NCBI GenBank assembly: GCA_016788115.1
Contig: JAEURR010000009.1
Location: 84,022-148,021, forward strand
Direction: 5' to 3'
Origin: Chthonomonas sp.
Lineage (GTDB): Bacteria; Armatimonadota; Fimbriimonadia; Fimbriimonadales; Fimbriimonadaceae
DNA: 64,000 bases
The notes under the pieces are model-generated. The model ran no database searches. It worked only from the letters and a program-made list of their open reading frames with translations, and had not been told where the DNA came from. The translations under genes and the position numbers were made by a program. This document shows positions 24,979-32,447 of this stretch, piece by piece; within the stretch, counting starts at the first letter, position 1, and each line of letters begins with the position of its first letter.

Positions 24979-25437
24979 AATGATTGTGCGGCTGCGCTCG
25001 TCCATCTTCGACACGTCGGGTAACTCGAACTTGTTGCCGTCCACGTCGGTGAGCAGGAGGTGGTTCTCTTCCAGCCATTGCACGTTCTCCTGGAGGCTTT
25101 GCGTGATGAACTCGCGTACTCCGCGGTCGGTTTCTACCGTCCAGTAAGTCGCTCCCCATTCGCCCTTGGCATCGACGACCCGGTAAATCGTCGCCGTCAA
25201 GTAGCGCCGGCGGAGCTCTTCCCGCACTGCCGCGAGCGATTCGGGAGTCAGCGATTCTGGATCGGCCACGGTCGCGATCTCCTGGTCCTTGCCGTCGAGC
25301 ATGGCCAAGAACCGGTTCGGATGCGTCAGGGGAGACGCCCATACGGGCTTGACCGTAGGGTAACTCCGGTCTTCAATGGTGAGCCGGAGTCGATCCTCGG
25401 GATGGTAGAAGAGATTCAGGGTCTTTGGTTGTTTCAT
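24964..25437 (-). CDS. DUF1854 protein, partner of an ABC exporter
   Basis: This 157-residue protein is recognised as DUF1854 from YHPEDRLRLTIEDRSYPTVKPVWASPLTHP at the N-terminal half and DERSRTIIAGIL at the end. I recall that DUF1854 genes usually accompany a dedicated ABC exporter annotated as cyanophycin metabolism-associated. That arrangement holds here: its ATG shares a base with the transporter stop (TAATG). The molecular function of DUF1854 is unknown. No cyanophycin synthetase or cyanophycinase is in the window. Confidence 0.85.
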   Translation of the reverse strand: MKQPKTLNLFYHPEDRLRLTIEDRSYPTVKPVWASPLTHPNRFLAMLDGKDQEIATVADPESLTPESLAAVREELRRRYLTATIYRVVDAKGEWGATYWTVETDRGVREFITQSLQENVQWLEENHLLLTDVDGNKFELPDVSKMDERSRTIIAGIL

Positions 25438-27653
25438 TACGCGCCCTCCGTTTCACTGTAAGCAAGGCCAAGGATTTCTTGAACCGCGGATTGGGTCTGC
25501 ACTAGGTTGTAGAAGACCCCTTTCCTTTCCATGAGCTCCTCGTGGGTGCCGATCTCGGCAATTTCACCGCGTTCGAGCACAACCAGACGATCCGCGTTGC
25601 GCAGCGTCGAGAGACGGTGGGCGATGGCGAAGGTTGTTCGCCCGGCCACCAAGTGCGTGATTGCCTCTTGGATTTGTTTCTCGGTTTCGACGTCCACGCT
25701 GCTTGTCGCCTCATCCAAGATGAGGATGCGAGGATTGTGGAGAATCGCACGCGCGATGCTCACGCGCTGACGCTCGCCTCCGGATAGCTTTGAACCTCGT
25801 TCGCCTACCATCGTGTCGTAGCCATCGGCCTTCGCGAGGATGAAGCTATGCGCGTTGGCTGCGCGCGCGGCTTCAATAATCTCGTCGAGGCTCGCTCCGG
25901 CCTTGCCGTAAGCGATGTTCTCCGCGATGGTCCCGTTGAACAGGAACGGCTCTTGCAAGACGATACCGATCTGCTCGCGTAGATCTTGGAGCGCAAACTC
26001 CCGGTAGTCCTTGCCGTCAATCAGGATCGACCCGGAGTCGGGTTCGTAGAATCGGCAGATCAGGTTGATCGTGGTGGACTTGCCTGCGCCGCTCTTTCCA
26101 ACGAGGCCGATCATTTCACCCGGCTTGGCGGTGAACGTGATCCCCTTGAGCACAGGATTCGACTTGTCGTATCCGAACCGGACGTTCTGGAACTGGACTT
26201 CGCCCTCTATGTACTGGCGCGCGACCTCATGCCGGTAACTCTCCCGTTCCATGTCGATGACCTCGAAGATCCGGTCTGCGCCAGCCATCGCCCGGCTGAA
26301 CCAGTTGTTGACCGCTGCGAACCACTGGATCGGACCGTAGACGAGCTCGAGATACGCGACGGATGACCAGAATTGGCCCAGCGTGAGCTTCTGCGCGTAC
26401 ACCATGTAGCCGCCGACTGTCCAGCAGATGATCTTGCCAAGGCCGGTGCAGAACATCATCGCGCCGAAGATCGTAAACCACCGCGTATCGGCCCGCACGC
26501 CCGCGTCGCGAAGCTCATTGTTGCGCTGTTGGAACTTGGAGTACTCCCGATCCTCCTTCGCAAACGCCTTGACGACTCGGATCCCCTGGAGCGACTCATT
26601 CAGGTGGACATAGAACCGGGCCCACTTTTGGCCGACGCGGTGGAACATCTGCGACATCGGCCGCCAAAAGATCACACCGATCAGGATGATGACGGGGACG
26701 GGCGCAAGGATCGCAAGACCCAAGGTCAGGTTCGTGCTCAGCAGGAATACTGACACGCCGATGAGCGTGAGGCCATTCAGGAGAAAGTAGGGCATACCCT
26801 CCACGAGGAATCCCCACACGCGGTCGGTGTCACTCGTGACGCGGCTAGCGATCGCTCCGACTTGCTTCTTGTCAAAGAACGTGATCTGCAAGAACTCGAT
26901 CGCGCGGTAGACCGTCGCTCGAATGTCTGCCGCGATGCATCCGGCAAGCTTTGCATTCAGACGGTCGCGGGTGATGTTGATGACGTTGCCCGCGATGACC
27001 ACGAGTAGCCATATCCCGACCATCTGATACAGGAACGGCAGGTTCCGGTGGGTACGGAAGACTTCGTCAATCAGTGCGCCTTGGATCTTGGGTGGTCCCA
27101 AGTTCACGATTGTCGTGCCGAAAGACAGCAGGGCCAACCCCACGGCCTGCTTCTTGTACGGCTTCATAAACTGGGCGACGCGGAGCATCGTCCGACCGCG
27201 GTTCACGCAGCTCGGGCACACGCCGTCCTTTTCTGGCAGAAGCCGGTTGCACTTGGCGCAACGAGTGCGTTCCCGCTTGAGGTTTATGAGAAGCGGCTCG
27301 CCCTGTGCAAGTTGCTCGATACCACGCGCAGCCTCGCTGAACCGAGCTGCCAGCGAGTTCGAATAGGTGATGATGGGGAGGATCTGCCCGAGCTTCGTTT
27401 TGACTTCCAACCGACCGCCACCCACGAGGGGTTCGTTCCGTGCGCTGGCGATGTCCGCCATGTCGATCCGCTCAAGCTGGGTACCGTCGCTGCCCAATAC
27501 CGAAACGCCCAGCGCCGTGACGACTAGGGTTCGGTGACCAAAGTTGCCGTCGGCATCGAAGTCCGCGTCAAGCTCAATGAGGCGCTCTGCGAGGACATCG
27601 AGGACGGCGGAACGTTGTTCAGGTTCCTTACTATTTTCTGTTGAGAGTTCCAT
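25437..27653 (-). CDS. ABC exporter associated with DUF1854, with N-terminal zinc ribbon
   Basis: This 738-residue half-type exporter has an N-terminal ~140-residue extension ending in a zinc ribbon (CAKCNRLLPEKDGVCPSC). Six transmembrane helices follow, then a nucleotide-binding domain (Walker A GKSGAGKST, signature LSGGERQR, Walker B ILILDEATSSVD). It should act as a homodimer exporting an unknown substrate. The extension and the downstream DUF1854 gene identify the specialised family annotated as cyanophycin metabolism-associated, from memory. AAAGGA lies upstream of its ATG, and a perfect 18-base palindrome precedes that. Confidence 0.9.
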   Translation of the reverse strand: MELSTENSKEPEQRSAVLDVLAERLIELDADFDADGNFGHRTLVVTALGVSVLGSDGTQLERIDMADIASARNEPLVGGGRLEVKTKLGQILPIITYSNSLAARFSEAARGIEQLAQGEPLLINLKRERTRCAKCNRLLPEKDGVCPSCVNRGRTMLRVAQFMKPYKKQAVGLALLSFGTTIVNLGPPKIQGALIDEVFRTHRNLPFLYQMVGIWLLVVIAGNVINITRDRLNAKLAGCIAADIRATVYRAIEFLQITFFDKKQVGAIASRVTSDTDRVWGFLVEGMPYFLLNGLTLIGVSVFLLSTNLTLGLAILAPVPVIILIGVIFWRPMSQMFHRVGQKWARFYVHLNESLQGIRVVKAFAKEDREYSKFQQRNNELRDAGVRADTRWFTIFGAMMFCTGLGKIICWTVGGYMVYAQKLTLGQFWSSVAYLELVYGPIQWFAAVNNWFSRAMAGADRIFEVIDMERESYRHEVARQYIEGEVQFQNVRFGYDKSNPVLKGITFTAKPGEMIGLVGKSGAGKSTTINLICRFYEPDSGSILIDGKDYREFALQDLREQIGIVLQEPFLFNGTIAENIAYGKAGASLDEIIEAARAANAHSFILAKADGYDTMVGERGSKLSGGERQRVSIARAILHNPRILILDEATSSVDVETEKQIQEAITHLVAGRTTFAIAHRLSTLRNADRLVVLERGEIAEIGTHEELMERKGVFYNLVQTQSAVQEILGLAYSETEGA

Positions 27654-27966
27654 GCAATTCCTTTATGAAGGTGGACGCGCGCGTCCACAAAGACGGGTGC
27701 AACAATCAACCGCCAGAGATAGCGCGGCCCAGAAAGCTGCAGAGATAGATTAGGGGCTGACATAGATAGACACGATGCGCCTCCCAAGTTGGAGGTCCAC
27801 GAGTTTCGCGGTGTCTAATGTGGTTGTGGTGTCAGCGTAATCGGTTCATGATCATTCAGATCACCTAGGGCGCGTATCGCCCTGTCCCTATCGGGGTCCT
27901 ATCCGCACATTCTGCCTCAGTCATGGTCTCGATTTCAACACTCACCGAGGGTGTAAGCTGAAATTT
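27654..27966. other. 313-base divergent intergenic region
   Basis: This gap separates the ABC exporter (minus) from the phosphoesterase (plus). Besides the palindrome at 27671-27688, it holds TGATC-N5-GATCA at 27849-27863 and a GGGCG/CGCCC hairpin at about 27868-27881. No coding frame with a ribosome binding site, no tRNA cloverleaf and no recognised riboswitch could be found. Confidence 0.7.
27671..27688. promoter_or_regulatory. Perfect 18-base palindrome upstream of ABC exporter
   Basis: GTGGACGCG is followed immediately by its reverse complement CGCGTCCAC. It lies 17 bases upstream of the exporter start codon, just before the AAAGGA ribosome binding site. It could be a repressor operator or, in the transcript, a hairpin affecting translation. 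No regulator gene is next to it. Confidence 0.6.
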
Positions 27967-30015
27967 ATGAGCTTTTGGCCAAGTCGTCGCGAAGTACTGG
28001 GCGCAGGGTTTTCCCTGGCGGTGCTCCCGACATTGGGTTTTGCACGCCGCAGCCCGAGCAGTTTCGGATTCCACTACTTCAGCGATACGCACGTGAGTTT
28101 GAACCGGAACATCGAAGAGAACCGGGCGATGCTGCGCGAGATGGCGACAGCGCCACAGTCGTTCGCCATCAACGGCGGCGATATCACCGATTACGGTTGG
28201 GCCGGTGAGTACGAGAACTACACTGCGCTCAAGAAAGAGGTGTCTTTCCCAATCTACGAGATCCCCGGGAACCACGACGTGCGCTGGTCACCGCTCGCTA
28301 TGAAGGCGTTTTCTGAGCCGTTGGGTCCCCCGACGCGCGTCATCTTTCACGAGGGAGTCGCCATCGCGCTGCTCGATAGCACTGTCCCACTTTCGCATTA
28401 CGGTCACTTCGAGGCCAAGCAGCTTGTGTGGCTGCGCGGCGAACTCGAGAAAGTTGAGCCAGGTACTCCCATCATCCTCGCGACCCACCACTGGGTCGGG
28501 CGCGACTCGATCATGATCGACAATGAGGCGGAGCTGCTAGACGTGCTTGACGAGCTCAACGTAAAGCTCATTCTGACGGGCCACGGGCATAGTGACCTCG
28601 ATTGGGATTGTGACGGCATCGCCTGCACCATGAACAAAGGGCTGTATCAAGGGTCCTATCAGCGGGTAGAGATCGACCATGCGGCATCGATGATACGGCT
28701 ATTCCGCCGGACGAACGAGACGCCCACCATGACGCTGGTGCGGGAGATCAAGCTCGCTCCGGAGCGAGCCAAGAGGCCGTTCTGGCCAGTGATCGGGCAA
28801 GACGGTGAGGTGATGCGCGTTCGCACAAAGGCCAGCAATCGTCCGACCCATTACCGCTGGAACCAGTCTAAATGGACTCCATTCCCGGCGGATTCAGGGC
28901 TCGCGATGCCACCCACTCGAGGACAGCAGCGTCTCACCATCCGCAAGGGCGATACGAGTCGGTGGTCGATCAGCGATTTCCCGCTGGAGCGTGAGGGGAT
29001 TCTGGGTGCGAAATGGAAGGTCAAGCTCTCCGGAGGTGTCATGTCGCACCTGGTGCTGGACGATCGACTCTACGTCAGCACAATGGGCGGATCGCTAGTT
29101 GCAATGGAAGCCGAAACGGGCAATCAAGTGTGGGAGGCAAAGGGCTTGGGCTACGCGCACTCTTCGCCGGTGTTGAGCCCAAACGATGTGTTCGTCGGCC
29201 GCTCGGATGGGTCGTTGACTTGTGTGAAGCGGTCGAATGGACATATGCGCTGGTCGGCCAAGACGGGTGGTCCAGTGTATGCGACGTCCGTAGTTGCCGG
29301 TGACCTGGTAGTTTTGGCTTCCGGCGATGGCTCAGTTCGGGCACTGGAGATTGCATCGGGCAGGGAAGTGTGGCGATACGACTTACCCAAGAGCGACACG
29401 GCCTTTGTCCAGTCGATGCTTCGCGCAGCGGATGGCAAGATCGTTTTTGGTGCGTGGGACAAGTGTGTGTATGCGCTGGACCAGCACACGGGCAAGCTGC
29501 TGTGGCGGGTGCCCGCGACGGAGAAGAGCTTCGCCTATTCGCCCGCCATCGGTTCGGTTGTGGTCGATGGAAGGCATGTGCTGGGGGTCGCCAACAGCAA
29601 TAGTCTCTTTTGTCTGGAGTTAGGCACGGGGAAGACCGTGTGGACTGCGACGGCGGACGGAGACAAGTTCGGTTACAGCGGCCCAGCGGTTGACGCCAAA
29701 CGCGGGTTGATCGTCGCGGGTTGCCTTGGGGACACCGGCCAAGTGCGGGCGGTCGATCGTGCGACCGGCGAGGAGCGATGGATGTGCAAGGTCGGACTGA
29801 CGGTCTACGACAGCTCCCCCGCGTTGAATTCGAAGTACGCGGCGATCGGAAGTGTCGATTCGACTTTGAACCTTATCGACCTGGATCAGGGTCAGTTAGT
29901 CGATCAGTTGCGTCTCGCGCCCGGACACTTCCTGAGTTCTCCGGCGATGAATGAGAAGTTGCTTTTCGCTGCGACTTACTCGAATGTGGTCGAGTGTTAC
30001 GCCTTCCCAAGTTAG
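27967..30015 (+). CDS. Metallophosphoesterase fused to PQQ-like beta-propeller, Tat-exported
   Basis: The 682-residue protein starts with a twin-arginine signal (SRREVLGAGFSLAVLPTLG). Residues about 35-240 form a calcineurin-like phosphoesterase with metal motifs FSDTHVS, NGGDITDYG, GNHDVRWS, ATHHWVG and GHGHSD. The rest is a PQQ-type propeller with W-motif repeats (TGNQVWEAKG, NGHMRWSAK, SGREVWRYD, TGKLLWRVP, TGKTVWTAT, TGEERWMCK), about six blades. Phosphatase and propeller probably bind one substrate outside the cytoplasm. What it hydrolyses is unknown. The next gene starts three bases later. Confidence 0.88.
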   Translation: MSFWPSRREVLGAGFSLAVLPTLGFARRSPSSFGFHYFSDTHVSLNRNIEENRAMLREMATAPQSFAINGGDITDYGWAGEYENYTALKKEVSFPIYEIPGNHDVRWSPLAMKAFSEPLGPPTRVIFHEGVAIALLDSTVPLSHYGHFEAKQLVWLRGELEKVEPGTPIILATHHWVGRDSIMIDNEAELLDVLDELNVKLILTGHGHSDLDWDCDGIACTMNKGLYQGSYQRVEIDHAASMIRLFRRTNETPTMTLVREIKLAPERAKRPFWPVIGQDGEVMRVRTKASNRPTHYRWNQSKWTPFPADSGLAMPPTRGQQRLTIRKGDTSRWSISDFPLEREGILGAKWKVKLSGGVMSHLVLDDRLYVSTMGGSLVAMEAETGNQVWEAKGLGYAHSSPVLSPNDVFVGRSDGSLTCVKRSNGHMRWSAKTGGPVYATSVVAGDLVVLASGDGSVRALEIASGREVWRYDLPKSDTAFVQSMLRAADGKIVFGAWDKCVYALDQHTGKLLWRVPATEKSFAYSPAIGSVVVDGRHVLGVANSNSLFCLELGTGKTVWTATADGDKFGYSGPAVDAKRGLIVAGCLGDTGQVRAVDRATGEERWMCKVGLTVYDSSPALNSKYAAIGSVDSTLNLIDLDQGQLVDQLRLAPGHFLSSPAMNEKLLFAATYSNVVECYAFPS

Positions 30016-30018
30016 CCT

Positions 30019-30312
30019 ATGCCTATCTACGAATATGAGCCGGTGGGTCGGCAGTGCCTGATGTGCGAAGGGCGGATTGAGATCCTTCAGAGTGCCAGCG
30101 AAGATGCGCTCGCGCTCTGCCCTTGGTGTGGGCTGGAGGTCAAGCGAGTCATCAGTCGAGCGGAGATCTCAATGAGATCGGCGAAAACCGACTTCGACAA
30201 GGCGGCCAAACGAGGCTTCACGACGTTTCGGCGGTCGGAGAGCGGCGTGTGGGAGCGGATTGCGGGAGACGGCGCGGACGTGATCAAGCGAGATGATAGC
30301 GGCGCTCCATAA
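30019..30312 (+). CDS. FmdB-like zinc-ribbon protein
   Basis: The 97-residue protein opens with MPIYEYEPVGRQCLMCEG and has a second pair, CPWCG, forming an FmdB/CxxC-type zinc ribbon. The C-terminal half is charged and probably unstructured. FmdB-family proteins are called putative regulators, but no function is established. It starts three bases after the phosphoesterase stop. Confidence 0.8.
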   Translation: MPIYEYEPVGRQCLMCEGRIEILQSASEDALALCPWCGLEVKRVISRAEISMRSAKTDFDKAAKRGFTTFRRSESGVWERIAGDGADVIKRDDSGAP

Positions 30313-30368
30313 TTGCGGGACCTTTCGAACCTTTCGCTTGCGTACTCGTCTGATAGAAGGAGGGTGGC

Positions 30369-30725
30369 ATGAAGAAGGTTCTCATCTGTGAAGACGACTC
30401 CAGCATTGGACGACTGATTCAAACGAATCTGCACTCCAGCGGCCATGAGACCGTGTTGGTGGCGCACGAGCCGCACCCCTTGAGCCGAATCCGCGATGAG
30501 GCACCCGGAGTGATCGTCATGGACGTCATGCTTGAAATGGTCGATGGCTTTGATCTCCTGCAGCGCCTCAAGAGCGATCCGGCGACCGCGCACCTCCCGA
30601 TCATCGTGGTCTCGGCGCGTGTGGAAGACGACGCAATGCAGCGCGGGTACGACCTCGGAGCGTTCGTTTATTTGCCAAAGCCGTTCGAGCCGTACGAGTT
30701 GGCGCATTACGTGTCGCTGGCGTGA
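30369..30725 (+). CDS. Single-domain response regulator
   Basis: The 118-residue protein is only a receiver domain: acidic pocket CEDDSS, phosphoacceptor Asp in VIVMDVMLEMVDGF, Ser in VVSAR, and Lys in YLPKPFEPYEL. It has no output domain and is CheY-like. No histidine kinase is nearby, so its partner is unknown. It is followed at 100 bases by a second, similar receiver. Confidence 0.9.
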   Translation: MKKVLICEDDSSIGRLIQTNLHSSGHETVLVAHEPHPLSRIRDEAPGVIVMDVMLEMVDGFDLLQRLKSDPATAHLPIIVVSARVEDDAMQRGYDLGAFVYLPKPFEPYELAHYVSLA

Positions 30726-30762
30726 ACATCGCGTATCAATTTCCCGTCCAACTGTTGGCCCT

Positions 30763-30791
30763 TTGACAGGCCCCCCTGCATCGGGTAGGAT
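30763..30791 (+). promoter_or_regulatory. Sigma-70-type promoter of the second receiver gene
   Basis: TTGACA (30763-30768), exactly 17 bases, TAGGAT (30786-30791). The -35 box is a perfect match and the -10 differs at two positions. It lies 35 bases upstream of the ATG at 30826, which has GGAG in front. It is the best vegetative promoter I found in the window. Confidence 0.8.
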
Positions 30792-30825
30792 AACGCGACG
30801 ACCCAATTGGAGCGTAGGAGACGCA

Positions 30826-31230
30826 ATGGCCCTTAGAGTATTGGTGTGTGACGACGAACGCCATATTGTGCGATTGATCCAGGTGAACCTGGAAAAGCAA
30901 GGCTATCAAGTCATCACGGCATTTGACGGAAAAGACGGACTCGAGAAGATTCGGGCTGAGAAGCCTGACCTCGTCGTTTTGGACGTGATGATGCCCTACA
31001 TGGATGGTTTTGAAGTTCTGAAGAACCTGCGGCGAGACCCCGCAACCGAGAGTTTGCCCGTAATTATGTTGACGGCCAAGGCTCAGGACAAGGACGTGTT
31101 CGAGGGCTATCACTACGGCGCTGACATGTACCTCACCAAGCCGTTCAACCCGATGGAACTCGTGTCGTTCGTAAAGCGCATTGCAACCACGACCGGCGAC
31201 ACCGGTGGCCCCAAACGCTACGATCTCTAG
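30826..31230 (+). CDS. Single-domain response regulator
   Basis: From the ATG at 30826, with GGAG five bases upstream, the 134-residue product is a receiver domain: CDDERHI, phospho-Asp in VVLDVMMPYMDGF, Thr in MLTAK, Lys in YLTKPFNPMEL. A short tail (TTTGDTGGPKRYDL) follows, too small for an output domain. It has its own strong promoter and a clear terminator, so it is an independent transcription unit, probably well expressed. Partner kinase unknown. Confidence 0.92.
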   Translation: MALRVLVCDDERHIVRLIQVNLEKQGYQVITAFDGKDGLEKIRAEKPDLVVLDVMMPYMDGFEVLKNLRRDPATESLPVIMLTAKAQDKDVFEGYHYGADMYLTKPFNPMELVSFVKRIATTTGDTGGPKRYDL

Positions 31231-31264
31231 ACCCGATACGTTCAAGAACAATCTTCAACAAGCA

Positions 31265-31302
31265 GCCAGCCGATCCCCTGCGGAACGGCTGGCATGTTTT
31301 TT
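31265..31302 (+). terminator. Rho-independent terminator after the receiver gene
   Basis: GCCAGCCG (31265-31272) pairs fully with CGGCTGGC (31286-31293) around a 13-base loop, and six T residues follow (31297-31302). It ends the response-regulator transcript before the LacI promoter. Confidence 0.85.
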
Positions 31303-31330
31303 GCTGCCATCAGAAAATGTCTGAATATTC

Positions 31331-31361
31331 TTGACTCGACCCACATTTCGTGTGATAAGAT
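31331..31361 (+). promoter_or_regulatory. Promoter of the lacI-type regulator/GH13 operon
   Basis: TTGACT (31331-31336) is a near-consensus -35 box. The -10 could be GATAAG at 31354 (17-base spacer) or TAAGAT at 31356 (19). The palindrome at 31367-31382 begins right after it, so bound repressor would cover the start point. Confidence 0.6.
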
Positions 31362-31366
31362 GAGAT

Positions 31367-31382
31367 GAGAATACGTATTCTC
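31367..31382. promoter_or_regulatory. LacI-family operator, perfect 16-base palindrome
   Basis: GAGAATAC followed by GTATTCTC gives a perfect palindrome with the central CG typical of LacI/GalR operators. It lies between the presumed -10 box and the regulator start codon at 31419, which indicates autoregulation and control of the co-transcribed amylase. Confidence 0.8.
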
Positions 31383-31418
31383 TCCGTCAGCGATGCCGCA
31401 GGCGGAACGGGTGAATCG

Positions 31419-32447
31419 ATGAGGATTACACAACAAGACATCGCAAGGATTGCGGGAGTTTCACAGGCGACGGTGTCGCGTGTGGTCGGCGGGGACGTGC
31501 GCGTCGAATCCGACATTCGCGATCGCGTGCTGGGTGCCATGCGGGACAACAACTACAGTCCTGATGCGAGAGCTCGCTCACTGCGCCAGCAGCGCACCCA
31601 CCTTATTGGCCTCGTAATGCGGCGCGAAGCGCGCGATCTTCAGGGCGATCCGTTCTTTTCAATTCTTAGTGCCGAAATTCTGGGCTATCTGTCCAGCACC
31701 CCGTACCACCTCTGCGTGGACATCGCTGCGAGCGCCCTGCGACAAGAGTACATTTACGACGAAATGCTCCGCACCCGCCGCGTGGACGGCCTGATCTTGG
31801 TCGAAAGCGAGCCGAAGGACGATAGAATTGCTCGCCTCCAGCGCGATGAATTCCCGTTCGTTTTGATCGGCAACCCGGGCGACGTAGAAGCGATGCACTC
31901 GGTCGACAACGATAACGTGCGGGCCGGTGTCATTGCTACCAGCCACCTCGTCGAGCAGGGATTCAAGCGCATTGCCTTTCTGTCCGGCCCGGAGAGCTTG
32001 ACCGTCAGCCGGGACCGATTGGACGGATACGCTCAGGTGCTCAAGGCATCAAACCTGCCTGCCAAGGTCTACCATAGCGAATTTGGCTTCGAGGCCACCC
32101 GCCGTAGCGCGATCAACGCACTGCGCGACCCGTTCTCGCCCGATGCTCTGGTGGTTCTGGATGACTTCATGGCCATGGCGGTGGCAGACGCTGCGCGCGA
32201 ACTTGGCCTCGCGATTCCGGCTCGGCTCGGGCTGGTGAGCTTCAACGACACCAATATCTGTCACCTGATTCCGGGTGGTCTGACGTCTGTCAGCCTGAAC
32301 ATTCCCGAGATCGTCCGCCAATCGTGCGGTCGACTCCTGCGAATCATCGAAGATTCGGCTGATGGGGAAGATCGCCGCAAGATCGTTCCGACCGAACTCA
32401 AGGTCCGCGGATCCTCACTCAGGCGTCCTGAGGTCGCAATGCTATGA
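31419..32447 (+). CDS. LacI-family transcriptional regulator
   Basis: The ATG at 31419 gives 342 residues. The HTH reads ITQQDIARIAGVSQATVSRV, and the hinge includes DARARSLRQQRT. A periplasmic-binding-like sugar domain follows (VDGLILVES, FKRIAFLSGP, DALVVLDDFMAMAV, GLVSFND). It probably senses a maltose- or glucan-type sugar, judging from the amylase that overlaps its stop by four bases. The operator in its own promoter supports autorepression. Confidence 0.93.
   Translation: MRITQQDIARIAGVSQATVSRVVGGDVRVESDIRDRVLGAMRDNNYSPDARARSLRQQRTHLIGLVMRREARDLQGDPFFSILSAEILGYLSSTPYHLCVDIAASALRQEYIYDEMLRTRRVDGLILVESEPKDDRIARLQRDEFPFVLIGNPGDVEAMHSVDNDNVRAGVIATSHLVEQGFKRIAFLSGPESLTVSRDRLDGYAQVLKASNLPAKVYHSEFGFEATRRSAINALRDPFSPDALVVLDDFMAMAVADAARELGLAIPARLGLVSFNDTNICHLIPGGLTSVSLNIPEIVRQSCGRLLRIIEDSADGEDRRKIVPTELKVRGSSLRRPEVAML

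Noticed and set aside
27654..27966. tRNA or small RNA in the longest gene-free gap
   Set aside because: No cloverleaf, no CCA-end pattern and no promoter-terminator pair enclosing a transcript was found.
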